Shown here in pieces: positions 51,085 through 63,960 of a stretch of DNA of 64,000 bases; position 1 is the stretch's first letter; each line of letters starts with the position of its first letter. Below the pieces are notes generated by a model, which did no database searches, was not told the origin of the DNA, and saw only the letters and a program-made list of their open reading frames with translations. This stretch comes from Azadirachta indica. Lineage: Eukaryota; Streptophyta; Magnoliopsida; Sapindales; Meliaceae. The DNA lies in contig CM040444.1 in NCBI GenBank assembly GCA_022749755.1, forward strand, positions 7,815,009 through 7,879,008, given 5' to 3'. The position numbers were made by a program, and so were the translations under genes.

Positions 51085-51840
51085 TCTTCCTGCAATTACA
51101 ATATTTCAAATAATATTAGCATAACTTATATGCGAAAGTACATGAATAAAAACACTTAGGATTTTATGAGATTTGGTAAAAGAATTATTACCTACATCCT
51201 TAGATATTCGACTCACTTGTATAGTATTAAAATAAGAGAAATTACAGAATTTAAGTATAATATATATACAAATACTTACAAATGTAGTTGGAGTAATTTG
51301 TGATAATTATAGATATAATAGACAAAATTACAACAATGTATGTTTCTTCTTTTCTTTTTTTACTCTGTTTTATATTAGTAGAACTTTTATCAGAAATGAA
51401 AAAAATTTGTTGATTTTTTAGGTCTCAATCACATCTTTTTAGTAAAAATGAAAATAAAAAAAGGTGACCCCTAACAAGTGGAAACCAAATAAAATTCATA
51501 AAATAAACAATCAACAAATGGCATCTATAAAACTATGAAATAAATTCGAATATATCAAAAGTATAAGCCCTGACATCATACACATAGAAATTCATGTTTT
51601 CATTTTTTATAAATATAAATGTAATGTAATGAAAGAAAAAATAACCAAGAAACAAAAGTTTTTCTTTTCTCAGTAACCAAACAAAATAAGTCTAAAGAGA
51701 TTAGAAAAAATAATTACGAGTTAATAGAAACTTCCTAATACATGAAACAAATTACCAGGCAACAAAGTTTTTGTTTTCCCTTTACCGCCTATTTCAAAGA
51801 AAAGAACAAGAAGCTCAAAGCTTTTTTTATTTTGGATTTG
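51085..51840. other. 3' flank of TNL-3, distal part
   Basis: It matches 29750-30335 of the orphaned TNL-3-type tail (shared gtttggagtaatttgtgataattata-like words, such as ggagtaatttgtgataatta). It is separated from TNL-3 by copia-2. Confidence 0.75.
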
Positions 51841-51845
51841 GTTAT
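51841..51845. repeat. Target-site duplication of copia-2, left
   Basis: GTTAT, repeated at 57387-57391. Confidence 0.88.
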
Positions 51846-52582
51846 TGTGAAATTGTAAAGTTCACTTTTGATGAACAGTACTGTATAGATGAACAGTATT
51901 GTATTTATAAACAGTGTCGTACTGTATAAGAGCATAAATACACCAAAAGTGCAGCTACTCCTTTTTAACTTTCTTTACTAATTAGGTTGGTGTTAGGTGG
52001 AGAAAGTTTGAATTTAGGTAGTGGTTGGTAGGTGTAGAAATTTGTGGAGTAAATTGTGGAATGTGTATTGAAAATGGGAGAAGGAAACCACTATAAATAC
52101 CTGACCCCTTTCACCATTCCATTCATCCCAAAATCATCTTTTGAGAGTTTCTACAAAGAGAGAAAAATTAGTTTCTTCTTTTTGTTATATTCTTCATTTA
52201 GAGTTGTTTCTCCTATTTCGAAAGAGAGTGTGAAATACTCCTATTTCGAGAGTTGTTCTTTCCTTATTATTAGAGAGAAAAAGAGTTGTAATCCTCACTT
52301 TAAAATAGTGAAATACTCCTATACTTGCCCGTGATTTTTATCCTAATTTGTTTAGAAGTTTTTCACATAAAATATTTATATCGATTTATTCTGTTATTTT
52401 ATTTTACTATGGACGGTTATACCTCCTACTTATTATTGTTATTTTGATGGACGGTTATACCTCCTACTTATTTATTGCTTTACGATGATGGATGGTTATA
52501 CCTCCTACATAACATTTATTTTCATTGTTTTATCAATTTCATTATAGTTGTGTACTTTGCTTCGACTCCTAATTTCCTAACA
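51846..52582 (+). repeat. copia-2 5' LTR
   Basis: It starts TGTGAAATTGTAAAG and ends CCTAACA. The upstream part holds tandem copies of a unit like gatgaacagtactgtata; a TATA box (ctataaatac) is at 52091-52100. The downstream part carries three copies of ggacggttatacctcctac or its variant (about 52410-52507). Confidence 0.92.
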
Positions 52583-52583
52583 G

Positions 52584-52595
52584 TGGTATCAGAGC
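52584..52595 (+). promoter_or_regulatory. copia-2 primer-binding site
   Basis: tggtatcagagc, one base after the LTR, is complementary to the 3' end region used from initiator tRNA-Met by plant copia elements. Confidence 0.9.
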
Positions 52596-52696
52596 TATTG
52601 GTTGTACGGGTTACTGTTCATATTTACTATTTACAAGTATTATTAACGGTGAATTAGTGAAATTCGGTATAAGTGAGAAGCAAATAATCATCAATA

Positions 52697-55600
52697 ATGG
52701 CAGCAAAGTTCGAAATTGAGAAATTCAACGGAAACAATTTTTCGTTGTGGAAAATGAAAATAAAGGCAATTTTAAGGAAGGACAAGTGTCTAGCAGCAAT
52801 TGGCGAAAAACCCTCAGATATCTACACTTAGGACTAGCTGATGGAGTATTAGTTAGTGTGAAGGAGATGAAGACGGCAAAGGAGATATGAGATACTTTGA
52901 CAAAATTGTACGAGGCCAAGTCACTACACAAACAAATTTTCTTAAAGAGAAAACTTTACACTTTTCGAATGGTGGAATTCACATCGGTGACTGACTATAT
53001 CAACATTTTGAAAACTCTATTTTCACAACTTATAACATTGGGGTACAAAATGGAGGCAAATGAACGTACAGAGATTCTACTTCAAAGTCTACCCGAATGA
53101 TCAACTTATCATCAACCTGACAACTAATGTCCAAACAGACTCTCTAGTCTTTAATGATGTTGCAGCCACTGTCTTAGAAGAAGAAAAGAGGCACAGAAAC
53201 AAGGAAGATAGAAATGTGAGTTCGCAGCAAGCAGAAGCATTATCGATGACAAGAGGAAGATCAACTAAATATAAGTCCAGTGGGAGCCAGAATCAAGGTA
53301 GATCAAAATCAAAAAGTAAGAAGAATGTCAAGTGTTACAATTGTGGTAAGAAAGGGCACGTTACAAAGGATTGTAGGAATAATAAGAAGAGTGGAGATTC
53401 TGAGACATCAAAGGCTCAGGTTTCTGTTGCAAGTACCTCAGATGATGGTGAAATACTATACAGTGAGGCAACAACGATTGTTGAACATAGAAAACGACTT
53501 GCTAATGTCTAACTTATAGACTCAAGAGCAACATGGCACATGACCTCTCGAAGAGAATGGTTTCACATTTATGAACTTATCTCTGGAGGATCTGTATACA
53601 TGGGAGATGATCACGCCTTGGAGATTGCCAATATTGGTATTATTAAGATAAAAATGCACGATGAAACAGCTTGGACTATTAAAGAGGTACGACATGTCAA
53701 AGGCTTAAAGAAGAATCTATTGTCTTTAGGACAATTAGATGATCTTGGATGCAAAACCCATATTGAGAATGAGATTATGAAGGTTGTTAAAGGAGCACTT
53801 ATGGTTTTGAAGGCAGAAAAGATTACTGCAAATTTATTCATGCTTAAGGGAGAAATACAACAGAAAGCTAATGGGTGTGTTACTTCAACTAGCAAAGGAG
53901 AAGAATTGACAATGATGTGGCATCCTAAACTTGGCTACATGTCAGAACAAGGTTTGAAGATTCTCTCTGACCGAAAACTACTTTCAGGACTTAAAGTGGT
54001 GAAACTACCATTTTACGAGCATTGTGTGACAAGTAAATAGCATAGGCTGAAGTTCAATAGATCTAATGCTGGGAGCAAATGCATTCTAGATTTGATTCAT
54101 TATGATATTTGGGAATTGCCAAAAGTGTCTCTAGGAGGAGCAAAATATCTTGTGACTTTTATTGATGATTACTCTAGGAGATGTTGGGTATATCTAATTA
54201 AGAAAAAGTTAGAAGTGTTTCCAATGTTCAAAGATTTTAAAGCGCGAGTGGAACTTGAATTTGAAAAAAAGATCAAGTGTTTGAGAACAGACAATGGAAG
54301 AGAGTATATAGACGGTGAGTTTCTTACACTATATAAGCAAGAAGGTAATGAAAGACAGTTCACAGTACCATACACTCCGCAGCAAAATGGAGTGGCAAAG
54401 CGGATGAATAGAACTCTTGTAAAAATGATGAGAGCTATGTTAAGGACTATGGGACAACCTCATTTATTTTGGGTAAAAGCAGCAAAGACCGCTTTTTATG
54501 TGATAAATCGGTCACCATCAACAGCAATTGGGTTGAAGACGCCAATCGAGATGTAGACTGGTAAACTAGCTGATTACTCTTATCTATATTCATTTGGATG
54601 TGCTGTGTATGTAATGTACAATGTCCAAGAAAGAACGAAGTTAGATCCGAAGTCTAGAAAGTGTATATTCTTGGGGTATGCTGATGGTGTAAAGGGGTAT
54701 CACTTGTGGGATCCCACTGCCCGCAAGGTCATAGTCAGCAGGGATATTATCTTTGTAGAAGATCAACTACAAGAAAAAGATAAAGATGATAGCACATTGA
54801 AGGAAAGCTTAGAGACTATAACATTACACGTGGAAAATGATAAAGCACAAGAAATTTCAAACTTTTCTAAAATATCACCAAAGCACGAGGTACAAGAACC
54901 AGTTAGGTCCAAGGCTGCAGAAGTTCGTCGATCAACTCGGCGAGAGGAAACCACTAACTTGGTACTCGGAGTATGTTACAGAGAGCAATGTAGCATACTG
55001 TCTTCTAATAGAGGATGGCGAGCCCTCAACTTTTCATAAAGCTTCGAATAGCTCAGATGCATCTTCTAGATGGCAGCAATGCAGGAAGAGATTGAAGCTT
55101 TACATAAGAACAAGACATGGGAACTAGTACCATTACCACATGGAAGAAAAGCCATTGGTTTACAAGATCAAGCGGGATAGCAATGATCAAGTAGAACGGT
55201 ATTGTGCACGATTGGTGGTGAAGGGATATACTCAAAAGAAAGGTATTGACTTTAACGAGATGTTTTCACCGATGGTTCGACTTACAATGATCAGAGTAAT
55301 CCTGGCTATGTGTGTTTCATTTGATTTATATCTTGAGCAGTTAGATGTCAAAACTGCATTTCTTTATAGGAAGCTTGAAGAAGAAGTCTATATGCTCCAA
55401 CTAGAAGGTTTTACTAAAACAGGTAAGCAGAACTTGGTTTGCAGGTTAAACAAGTCTTTGTATGGTCTCAAACAGGCGCCAAGGTGTTGGTACAAGAGAT
55501 TTTACTCCTTCATAATTAGCCTTGTGTACAACAGACTCAATTCAGACCATTGTACATACTACAAGAGGTTTGATGGTGATCATGATTTCATTATTTTGTT

Positions 55601-56570
55601 GTTGTTCGTGGATGACATGTTGGTAGCAGGCCCCAACAAAGATCGAGTCCAAGAATTAAAGGCACAATTGGCTAGAGAATTTGAAATGAAGGACTTGGGA
55701 CCAGCAAACAAGATTCTAAAGATGTAAATTCACCGAGACAGAAATAATAAGAAGCTTTGCCTATCTCAGAAGAATTACTTGAGAAAAATCTTACCACATT
55801 TCAACATGCAAGAAAATAAGCCAATTTTTAGCCCACTTTCTATTAATTTCAAGTTATCCTCAAGTATGTGTCCTAGCAATGAAGCAAAGAGAAGAGAGAT
55901 GTCTTGAGTGCCGTATGCATCAACAGTGGGAAGTTTGATGTTCGCTATGATTTGCACAAGACCAGACATTGCATAAGCAGTGGGAGCAGTTAGTCGTTTT
56001 ATGGCGAATCCTGGTAAAGAGTATTGGGAAACTGTAAAGAGGATTCTAAAATACATCAAAGGAACCTCATATGCTGCATTATGTTATAGAGGATCAGAAT
56101 TTACTGTCTGGGGTTATGTGGACTCAGATTTTGCAGGAGATATGGATAAAAGGAAATCTACTACAGGCTATGTGTTTACACTTGCAAGGGCAGTTGTAAG
56201 TTGGGTTTCAAAATTGCAGACTGTTGTAGCATTATCCACCACAGAAGCAAAATACATGGCGGCTACACAAGCTTGTAAGGAAGCTGTCTGGATTCAAAGA
56301 TTATTAGAAGAGCTTGGACATAAACAAGAAAAGATCACTTTGTTTTGTGATAGTCAAAGCGCCTTATACATTGCAAAAAATCCAGCATTTCATTTAAGGA
56401 CAAAGCACATAGGGGTTCAATATCATTTTATTCGAAAAGTAGTGGAAGATGGAAGTGTAGATATGCAAAAGATACACACCAACGAGAACCTGGCAGATGT
56501 AATAACTAAGCCAATAAATACTGACAAGTTTATATGGTGTAAATTTTCATATAGCCTACTAGAAACATAA
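52697..56570 (+). pseudogene. copia-2 gag-pol polyprotein gene, interrupted
   Basis: Gag starts MAAKFEIEKFNGNNFSLWKM, hits a stop at 52829, and changes frame between about 52890 and 53100. The zinc knuckle CYNCGKKGHVTKDC is intact. Protease reads LIDSRATWHM, with Gly of the DSGA catalytic motif changed to Arg, just after a stop at 53510. Integrase is open in two pieces (DNGREY, PQQNGVAKRMNRT) separated by a stop replacing Gln at 54038 and followed by one replacing Trp at 54554. After a frameshift near 55000-55140, RT is open from 55140 to 55727 (KGYTQKKGID, LLLFVDDMLVAG with both catalytic Asp). RNase H is open at 55980-56570 (STTEAKYMA, DSQSA, TKHI). The separate lesions are single-base, consistent with moderate age. 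It could not transpose by itself, though RT and RNase H domains look undamaged. Confidence 0.93.
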
Positions 56571-56628
56571 GCAAGCATGGAATTGACAAGTAAGGAGGGA
56601 TTACCAAAAGCGACTTTAAGTAGGAGAA

Positions 56629-57386
56629 TGTGAAATTGTAAAGTTCACTTTTGGTGAATAGTGCCGTATAGATGAACAGTACTATATAGATGAACAGTGT
56701 TGTATCTATAAACAGTGTCGTACTATATAAGAGCACCGAAATACACCGAAAGTGCAGTTACTCTTTTTTGACTTTTTTTACTAATTAGATTGGTGTTAGG
56801 TGGAGAAAGTTTGAATTTAGGTACTAGTTGGTAGGTGAAAAAATTTGTGGAGTAAATTGTGGAATGTGTGTTGAAAATAGGAGAAGGAAACCACTATAAA
56901 TACCTCACCCCTTTCACCATTCCATTCAATCCCAAAATCATCCTTTGAGAGTTTCTACAAAGAGAGAAAAATTAATTTCTTCTTTGTGTTGTATACTTCA
57001 TTTAGAGTTGTTTCTCCTATTTCGAGAGAGAGTATGAAATACTTCTATTTAGAGAGTTATTCTTTTCTTGTTATTAGAGAGAAAGAGAATTATAATCCCC
57101 ACTTTAAAATAGTGAAATACTCCTATATTTACCCGTGGTTTTTACCCTAATTTATTTAGAGGTTTTCCACGTAAAATATTTGTGTCGATTTATTCTGCTA
57201 TTTTATTTTACTATAGACAGTTATACTTCCTACTTATTATTGTTATTTTGATGGACGGTTATACCTCCTACTTATTTATTGCTTTACGGTGATGGATGGT
57301 TATACCTCCTACATAACATTTATTTTCATTATTTTCTCAATTTCATTGTAGTTGCATGCTTTGCTTCGACTCTTAATTTCCTAACA
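56629..57386 (+). repeat. copia-2 3' LTR
   Basis: It matches the 5' LTR with scattered substitutions and one extra copy of the gatgaacagta unit, which explains its greater length. It is preceded by the polypurine tract. Confidence 0.92.
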
Positions 57387-57391
57387 GTTAT
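57387..57391. repeat. Target-site duplication of copia-2, right
   Basis: GTTAT, matching 51841-51845. Confidence 0.88.
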
Positions 57392-57626
57392 TGTAGAAAT
57401 ATAAAAACAAAGTTATCAGCATTTCCAAAATCCCACTTTAAACATGCTTGCTTTTCTCTAGTTTTGTTTTCTCAGCAACCAAACAAACATATTAATAGCT
57501 GAAAACAGAGGAATCATTTTAATGCTATATAATTCAATTCATGGATTCTTTGCTTTTGATCCAAACAGAGCATTTTCTGGTAAACAGGGGAGAAAGGAAA
57601 GAGAATTGCGACTGTCTACTTACAGA

Positions 57627-60600
57627 TTAGTGAAACCGTTCCTCATCACTGGCTTCAGCTTCTCCAGCAGAGTTAGTAAGGCTTTGCATTGACGTTTTGG
57701 CTATATCCATTATTGATGCTATAGAAATTTGATCGAATTCACTTAAATTCCAGACTGTAGATTGTCTCCATCCATTTGTACTAGTGTTGAACTCTTCAAC
57801 TTCTAATCCTGGATCGGATTCAAGAGTAGACCGAAATGATAACTCAACATGATTAGATTCGAAATTCAAACCTTTTTGATACAACTGTTGATTTGAACAA
57901 TACAGTAGCCAAACATTGTCAGATACAACAAGACGGAAATTATTCCGAGAAATTAAATAGTTAGAAGCTTCTGTTTTATCATCTTTTGTACGGAAGTCAA
58001 GCTCAAGTGTGTGATATGAAATAGAGCCAGTGACCTTGGTACATGTTCGTCGACATGAAAAACACAGGAAAAAGCATACCCGGCCAAATTATTCTTAATA
58101 TAATAAGAATCCACAGGCCTTATTATTTTTACCCAAGAACCCTCGTTCTGATATCTGAACCACGTTGGAATCTTACTTCCAGGAAAAATAATGTGTAAAA
58201 AAGCTTTGGGAATTGGCACTGCCTGGTTTGAGAAATTAAGAGGGCAAGAGAGAGAATCAACATATTGTATGATTGCCTTTAGTATAAAGGAGAGAAACAG
58301 GGTGAGAGACTGACCTCGAACAACTCTTTAAGCATTGGAGACACAGAATCGTTGTTGCCAAATGATTTGATGCATTTTTCAGAATAAATTTCTAAGTAAT
58401 TATTCGGTATGTATGTTCTCAGTGCATCTGGTACATCTGATATATCTGAAACACTCTCCAAAGAAGCACAACCTTTTAGTTGGACGAACCCGACACTGAA
58501 TGGAAATTGTGGCAGAGATTTGAGCCTCTTGTAATCGATCAAGTCGAGAGATAGAAGCTTGGAAAGACACTTAATTTCAGATAGTGAAACAAAATTATTG
58601 TTGCTTAGATTTAATTCCTGTAATGACAACAAATTGCAAATACTAATTGGGATTGCTCCTTCATCTAGACTACAGTCACTGAGATTCAATTTTACTAAAA
58701 GAGGACAATCTTGACAATGATGGTAACACCAAACCCATGCGGTCTAAACTTTTTCTTGCCATCCATGAAACCCATGATGTTGAAGCTGGTGTCCCTTTGC
58801 AACCAGAGAGAGACAGTTTTTTTCAGATTCTTCCAAAGAAAAACGGACGATGGTGGTTGTCTTATTGCTGTTCCACTTATATCAAGCTCTTCCAAGCTTT
58901 CTCTCTCCCAAGTTCTCCGGCACATTTTGAAGACCGGAACAACCAGCCAAATCAAGAGTTTCAAGGCATTTTAGACCATTGATTATGGTACTTGGAAGAC
59001 TCTTGAGCTTCTTGCAGTCTTTCAAACTCAACAAAACAAGTTCTGGCAGAAGTTCAAATGACGTTGGCAGTTCTTTAATATGAGTTCCATCCAAAAGAAG
59101 CTCTAATAGATATTTCATATGTCCTCCAACATCTGGAAACTTCCTCAACTTCGAGCAACCGGAAAGTGCAAGTTTTCTAAGAGAAACCATATTAATAGAG
59201 CTTGGAAGAGATGTAAGACTTGTACAATGTTTCAAATTCAGTTCAAAAGCCTCTTATGAACGAGCAAAGATGGGTGTATATCACGCAACTTTTTACAATC
59301 TTCAAGATCCAGCTTCTCTAAATTTGGTACTCCAGTGAAGTTCGGTGTTCTTACCAAGTTCCACGAGTGACTGAGCGTCAAGGATTTCAAATTGTTTTAA
59401 GTGCTGCCAAAACAAAATAGGGGAAAAAGGTAAATTTTCTAAATTACTTATTGGAGACAAATGGACAAAATTATCAATAATAATATGCCGAAAACAAAAT
59501 CAATCTTACCTGGATTCCAATCCAAATTTGTTCAATGCTACTCCAACACATATGAAGTTCAACAATTTTATGCGGATTAAAATTGGATGGCTAAGACTTT
59601 ACAGGATATCCTCTCCATTCAAGTAATCTCAACTCGTTTGGGAGGTATTCAAGGCGTTCTGGAAGTTCCATGGAATGGATTTTGAGTAGTCTTAGTTTGG
59701 TCATTTCGAAAATGCTCTGGCCTTCAAATCCGTATATTCTAGATCACTTGGGTCCATCATGTGCTCACGTTCTACAAGTGTCTAAAAATCAACATTATAG
59801 AATAAATGAACGACAAAAAGCGAAGACATTGATAGAACTATATAGAGATCTAACATGGTATTGAATACACGTGCTGTCAACGGTTGCTTACCTTACTTCT
59901 TACATATATTGCTTCAATTAGTTCGGTTCCCTGACATCATTAGCAAACAATAAATGAGGAATAGAATACAAAGAATTGACCGTTCGAAACCATTAATCGT
60001 GAAAACTAAAAACGTAAAGTTTCCCATACTTACTATGTTTTCTGACAATACATGACGTACATCTGCTTCCTCCCACAATCTGCTACGCTTTTCTGGCTCC
60101 TCTGATTCTCTCTTAACAATTTGTATATCCATTTCTTGTAAGAAATCATGCACCCATATTTTATTATGATTTGAAATAGATATTAGAGATTTTTCAATAA
60201 GAACTGCTATTCCAATTATTGGATCAAAATCACAGCCCTCTAACTACATAATCTCTATCCTCGCCTTTAAAGAAACAGACAATATCAAGAAATATTTTCT
60301 TCTCTATTTTTGCCAACCCATCAAAACTTATTTGAAGCATTTGGATAATTTCATTTGGCATATCTCTTTTTAGTCTTTGTAGTGCACTTTCCCATTCTTC
60401 AACAGTTCTACCATATAGAAACGAACCCAAAACTTTGAGAGCTAATGGAAGGCCAGCCGCATACTCGATAACACGTTTAGACAACTGCTCATACTCTTTT
60501 GTGGGATGATGAGCTTTAAAGGCTTTTATACAAAAAAGTTGAAGAGCTTCATCATTACTTAGTACCTCAAGATCATAAACTTCATGTACTCCATGTGTAA

Positions 60601-61721
60601 TCAACAAATGTTTATCTCTTGATGTTATTAAGATCCTACTACCTGGGCCACACCAATCATGACTTCCAGCTAAATTTTTTAAATGCTCTATCTTAACAAC
60701 ATCATCGATAATAAGAAGAACCTTTCTTCGTTGCAATCTACTTCCTTCAAGTTGATACCATCATGAACATTACATATGGTACTTTCTGTTAGCTTGAGTA
60801 ATTCAAAAATAAGTTGCTTTTGTAAAGTGATTAGCCCACATTTGTCAGAAATTTCTCTAACATTAGCAAGAAAACTACTTCCTTCGGACTCAAAAGAAAT
60901 TAAGTCATATAGAACTTTTGCTATTGTTGTCTTGCCTAGACCACCCATCCCACAAATTCCTATCATGCAAACATCATCAGACTTGGTATCTAAAAGCAAC
61001 TTCAATTTCGCCAAGCGTGAATTCATTCCTACTAACTCTTTGTGAATCTTAAATTCTAAATGAATTAGTTTATTTGATATGTTTGTGACAATATCCTTAA
61101 TAAATTCTGACACACTCCTGTAGATTAAACAGAAGAATAATTTTAATATCATAATATGATAATTAAACAATTATCTCATTCCTCATTAAAGTAAAAGAAT
61201 ATGTCAAAAAAAAAAAAAGATGAAGAAGAAATAACAATGATTCATTACCTATCCTTCAATTCCTGTCCAGAGATATTGGCTGCGTCTTTAAGAGCTTCTC
61301 TCCAATTCTTCACCTTTTCTGTATTCCCTCTAAAAGTTTCTTCATGTTTAGTAAAAGCTTTTTGAAAAGCACGAGTTTGCTTTCTTACCACAGTGGGTTG
61401 CATAATATAAAAAACTAGAAAAATGATTTGTTGATCACTTCTATTTTCGCATTTAATAATCTTAACTAGTTCATCCAAACACCAAGTGGAATAAGCATAT
61501 GTCTTTGAGAAAATAATAACTAAAAATCATGATTCTTCAATTGCTTTAAAAAGTTCAGATGCAATAGAATTTCCTCTCACAAGTTCCTTGTCATCTTTAA
61601 AAACATTTATTCCTTTTTAATTCAAAGCAGCATATAAATGGTTTGTGAAGTTTGTACGAGTGTCTTCACCTCTGAAGCTTAAAAAAACATCATATTTTCA
61701 TCGGAAGAAAAAAGAAGACAT
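57627..61721 (-). pseudogene. TNL-3: TIR-NBS-LRR resistance gene of a second subfamily, decayed
   Basis: Exons are about 61721-61249 (TIR), 61117-60034 (NBS), a 39-base exon 59930-59892, a linker exon near 59781-59510, the LRR exon about 59400-58315 and the C-terminal domain about 58220-57627. The TIR reads YDVFLSFRGEDTRTNFTNHL and keeps WCLDELVKI with its Glu. NBS motifs are GMGGLGKTTIAK, VLLIIDDV, GSRILITSRD, GLPLALKVLG and VHD. The LRR part has CSKLRKFPDVGGHMKYLLEL and the SGTAIRQPPSS repeat; the C-terminal domain has FPGSKIPTWFRYQNEGSW. Lesions are three stops in the TIR exon (before KYDVF, after AALN, after EES), a one-base deletion before the kinase-2 region (about 60740), a frameshift after EDRDYV (about 60240), a stop after GYPVKS, and frameshifts in the LRR (near 58905 and 58695) and C-terminal domain (near 58020). 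Protein motifs differ enough from TNL-1/2 to be a separate lineage. Confidence 0.92.
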
Positions 61722-62439
61722 TAATGATGATGAGACTTTTTGGATGCTCATGGAATCAATTTGTTTTTGCACCTTTCTAATTCACTTCCTGAAAATTTGA
61801 AATAAAATAAATGACTTCTCTAATGCTGAACCATTTCTCTAAAACTATGTATTATGTATACAATTTATAAAATGTCTGTTAAAGTTTCGTAAACAAATAT
61901 AGTAATAATGATTTATATATAACAACAATATACTCATCAATATTGTATATGCAAACAACAAGATTCATCCAATTATTATATGTTCATATATCTCTCTTTT
62001 AGAGAAGAGATCAAGATTCCTTTCTGAAATTTTCTTATTGGTATGTTCTGAGTTAATTTCAACTGTCTCTTAAACAAAAATAAACAGATCCTTCACTTCT
62101 ACAATTAAAGCTTTTATTTAAAAAGAAACACATTCATATATTTTAAAGAAATCTCAGAAGATAAATCATTCATGTTTCAAATATGCAAGAACTCACAGGT
62201 TTGAGCTTCTTGGAGCCATTGATGGGTATATAAACTTTTGACTTGAATTTCAATATCTACTTACGGTGCCTTCAAAGCAAGCAATTCTTGTAGTTTGCTT
62301 GTGTTTTGTCAATGGAAACCAAGAGATTTATTGTGTTCTAATAAGATGGAGAAATTGCATCATTTTTAGTTTTCAATTTTGCAAGTATGACAAATTAAAG
62401 GAAATTATTTCATAAAAAAAAAAAAACACCTGCAAAATC
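61722..62439. other. Presumed promoter region of TNL-3
   Basis: AT-rich; no specific regulatory site was identified. Confidence 0.35.
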
Positions 62440-62900
62440 TAATGTTAATACAATTATGTAATTATATATAATATTATGTATACGTATTGTTTATTATATC
62501 TTTTAACATGTTTGAAAAATTTTTTAGAATTAATTTATATAGATTATATTCATTAAAAAAGTTTATACATTCAATTCTTTAAACCTCTGCTTGTTGACTA
62601 CTTTATGGATGTGAGAGAAGGGCTAAATCTTTTCTGCAAAATCAAAGAGCAACTGTTCTATTGTTTTCTTGTGCTTTTGAGTTCTCTTTTTCCTATCGCT
62701 ATTGGATTATGCATGATTTCAATTAATAGAATTTTGATTGTTTTAATTGGGCCTTTAAAGAAAATCTTTATTGGACCTTGATATGTATGTCTCGCTAGAT
62801 AATTGGTCTATGCTACAAGGAATATGGAAAAATTAGATTTGGGGCCTGTTCCTTCACCTTCTAAACTTTCAATACTTGCAAAACTTTTTCATTGCCGGCG
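62440..62900. repeat. TNL-3 5' flank, duplicated at 48990-49660
   Basis: The shared words are listed under the orphan copy. Here it stands in its natural place, about 0.7 kb upstream of the TNL-3 start codon. Confidence 0.65.
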
Positions 62901-63023
62901 ACGTGGTTAATTTGCATTAATGTAAATATTTTTTCTTTTGAATACAAGTACATCTAGAATTTTACAAATTAAACTATTTACAGCGCAGGCCAGACATTTG
63001 TGGACACAAAAGTCTGAGATAAG

Positions 63024-63040
63024 TCCCACATTGTGTGGGA
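63024..63040. repeat. Short perfect hairpin
   Basis: tcccaca-ttg-tgtggga forms a seven-base-pair stem with a three-base loop. The word agtcccacatt is common near the ends of plant LTR and TRIM elements, so it may mark an unrecognised element end. Confidence 0.6.
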
Positions 63041-63091
63041 AATCTCCAACATGCAGTGGGGGGAGTCCTGTATTAATGTAAATATTAATTG

Positions 63092-63960
63092 TGGGGGATT
63101 CAAACACCATGAAATACACTAACACTCTTACTAGTCTAGCAAATGACTTTCGTTAATATTTTATCTATTTTTCAATAAATATCTTTTTCAAAACCTGTAA
63201 TAAATTTTATTAAGAATAAAAATTTTTTATTAATAAAAAGATTTTATATTTAAAATAATTTTATAATCATTAAAATTTATTAAATTATTTGAAAATTATT
63301 AATGATAATAATTATAAAATTTTATAATATTTTTAAATAAACATAAAAAAATAAACCTCATTTATATAAAAATGAAGTAACGTTGAAATTATTATTAATG
63401 GTAATAAAATAATTTTAAATTATTATTAATAATAATATAATTTTAAATTATTTAATAAAAAATTCTAAAATCATTATTAATGATAGTAATTTTAAAATTT
63501 ATAATATTTTAAAAATTATTAACGAAAATAAATCTAATTTATTGTAAAATTAAAATTATTTTGAAATTATTATTAATTTTAAAATTTTATATTTTAATGA
63601 TAATAATAATTTTAAATTCAAAATATTTTAAAAATTTTAATGATTATAAAACTATTTTTAAATTATAAATTTTTTATATTAGAAAAAATTTTATTATTAC
63701 ATTTATTATATATATGTTTAAAAGGGTAATGTATTGAAAATCGGACTATTTAATATATAAAAATGCATTTGGTCTAGTGGTATGGACATTAACTTATTTT
63801 CATTAGATCCCATTTCGAATCCATAAAATGTAACTGAAAATAGTTAATTCACTTAATTGCAAAATCGAAATTCGAAGGAGGGAGTCACGAGGTATTAGAG
63901 AAAATATAGAGAAATAATAAAAGATTACTCTTAAATTCAATCGAGAATAATATTCTCCCT
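63092..63960. repeat. Fold-back repeat with tRNA-like modules, copy 2
   Basis: The left arm carries, on the minus strand, an A-box-like segment (gtcatttgctagactagtaa, 63128-63147) and a B-box-like segment (ggtgtttgaatccccc, 63094-63109). The right arm carries the same on the plus strand: gcatttggtctagtggtatg (63765-63784) and catttcgaatcc (63811-63822). Spacing from A to B is about 55 bases on each side, as in a tRNA gene. The right segment is close to the 5' half of plant tRNA-Pro. The AT-rich arms between are inverted copies (tttttcaataaatatctttt left against aaaagggtaatgtattgaaaa-type words right). Copy 1 is at 14083-14900. Confidence 0.6.

Larger units (their letters stand above)
51846..57386 (+). 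mobile_element. copia-2: complete Ty1/copia retrotransposon (TNT1/Tork-like), inactive
   Basis: The element is 5541 bases with LTRs of 737 and 758 bases, a perfect primer-binding site, a polypurine tract (aagtaggagaa, 56618-56628) and a full gag-pol order, flanked by GTTAT duplications. The LTRs are far more alike than those of copia-1, so it is the younger insert. It lies in the 3' flank of TNL-3, about 240 bases beyond the stop codon, in opposite orientation to that gene. Confidence 0.94.

Noticed and set aside
63762..63835. A functional tRNA-Pro gene
   Set aside because: A- and B-box-like parts are present, but the acceptor stem does not close and no anticodon arm pairs, so it is a tRNA-like module in a repeat.
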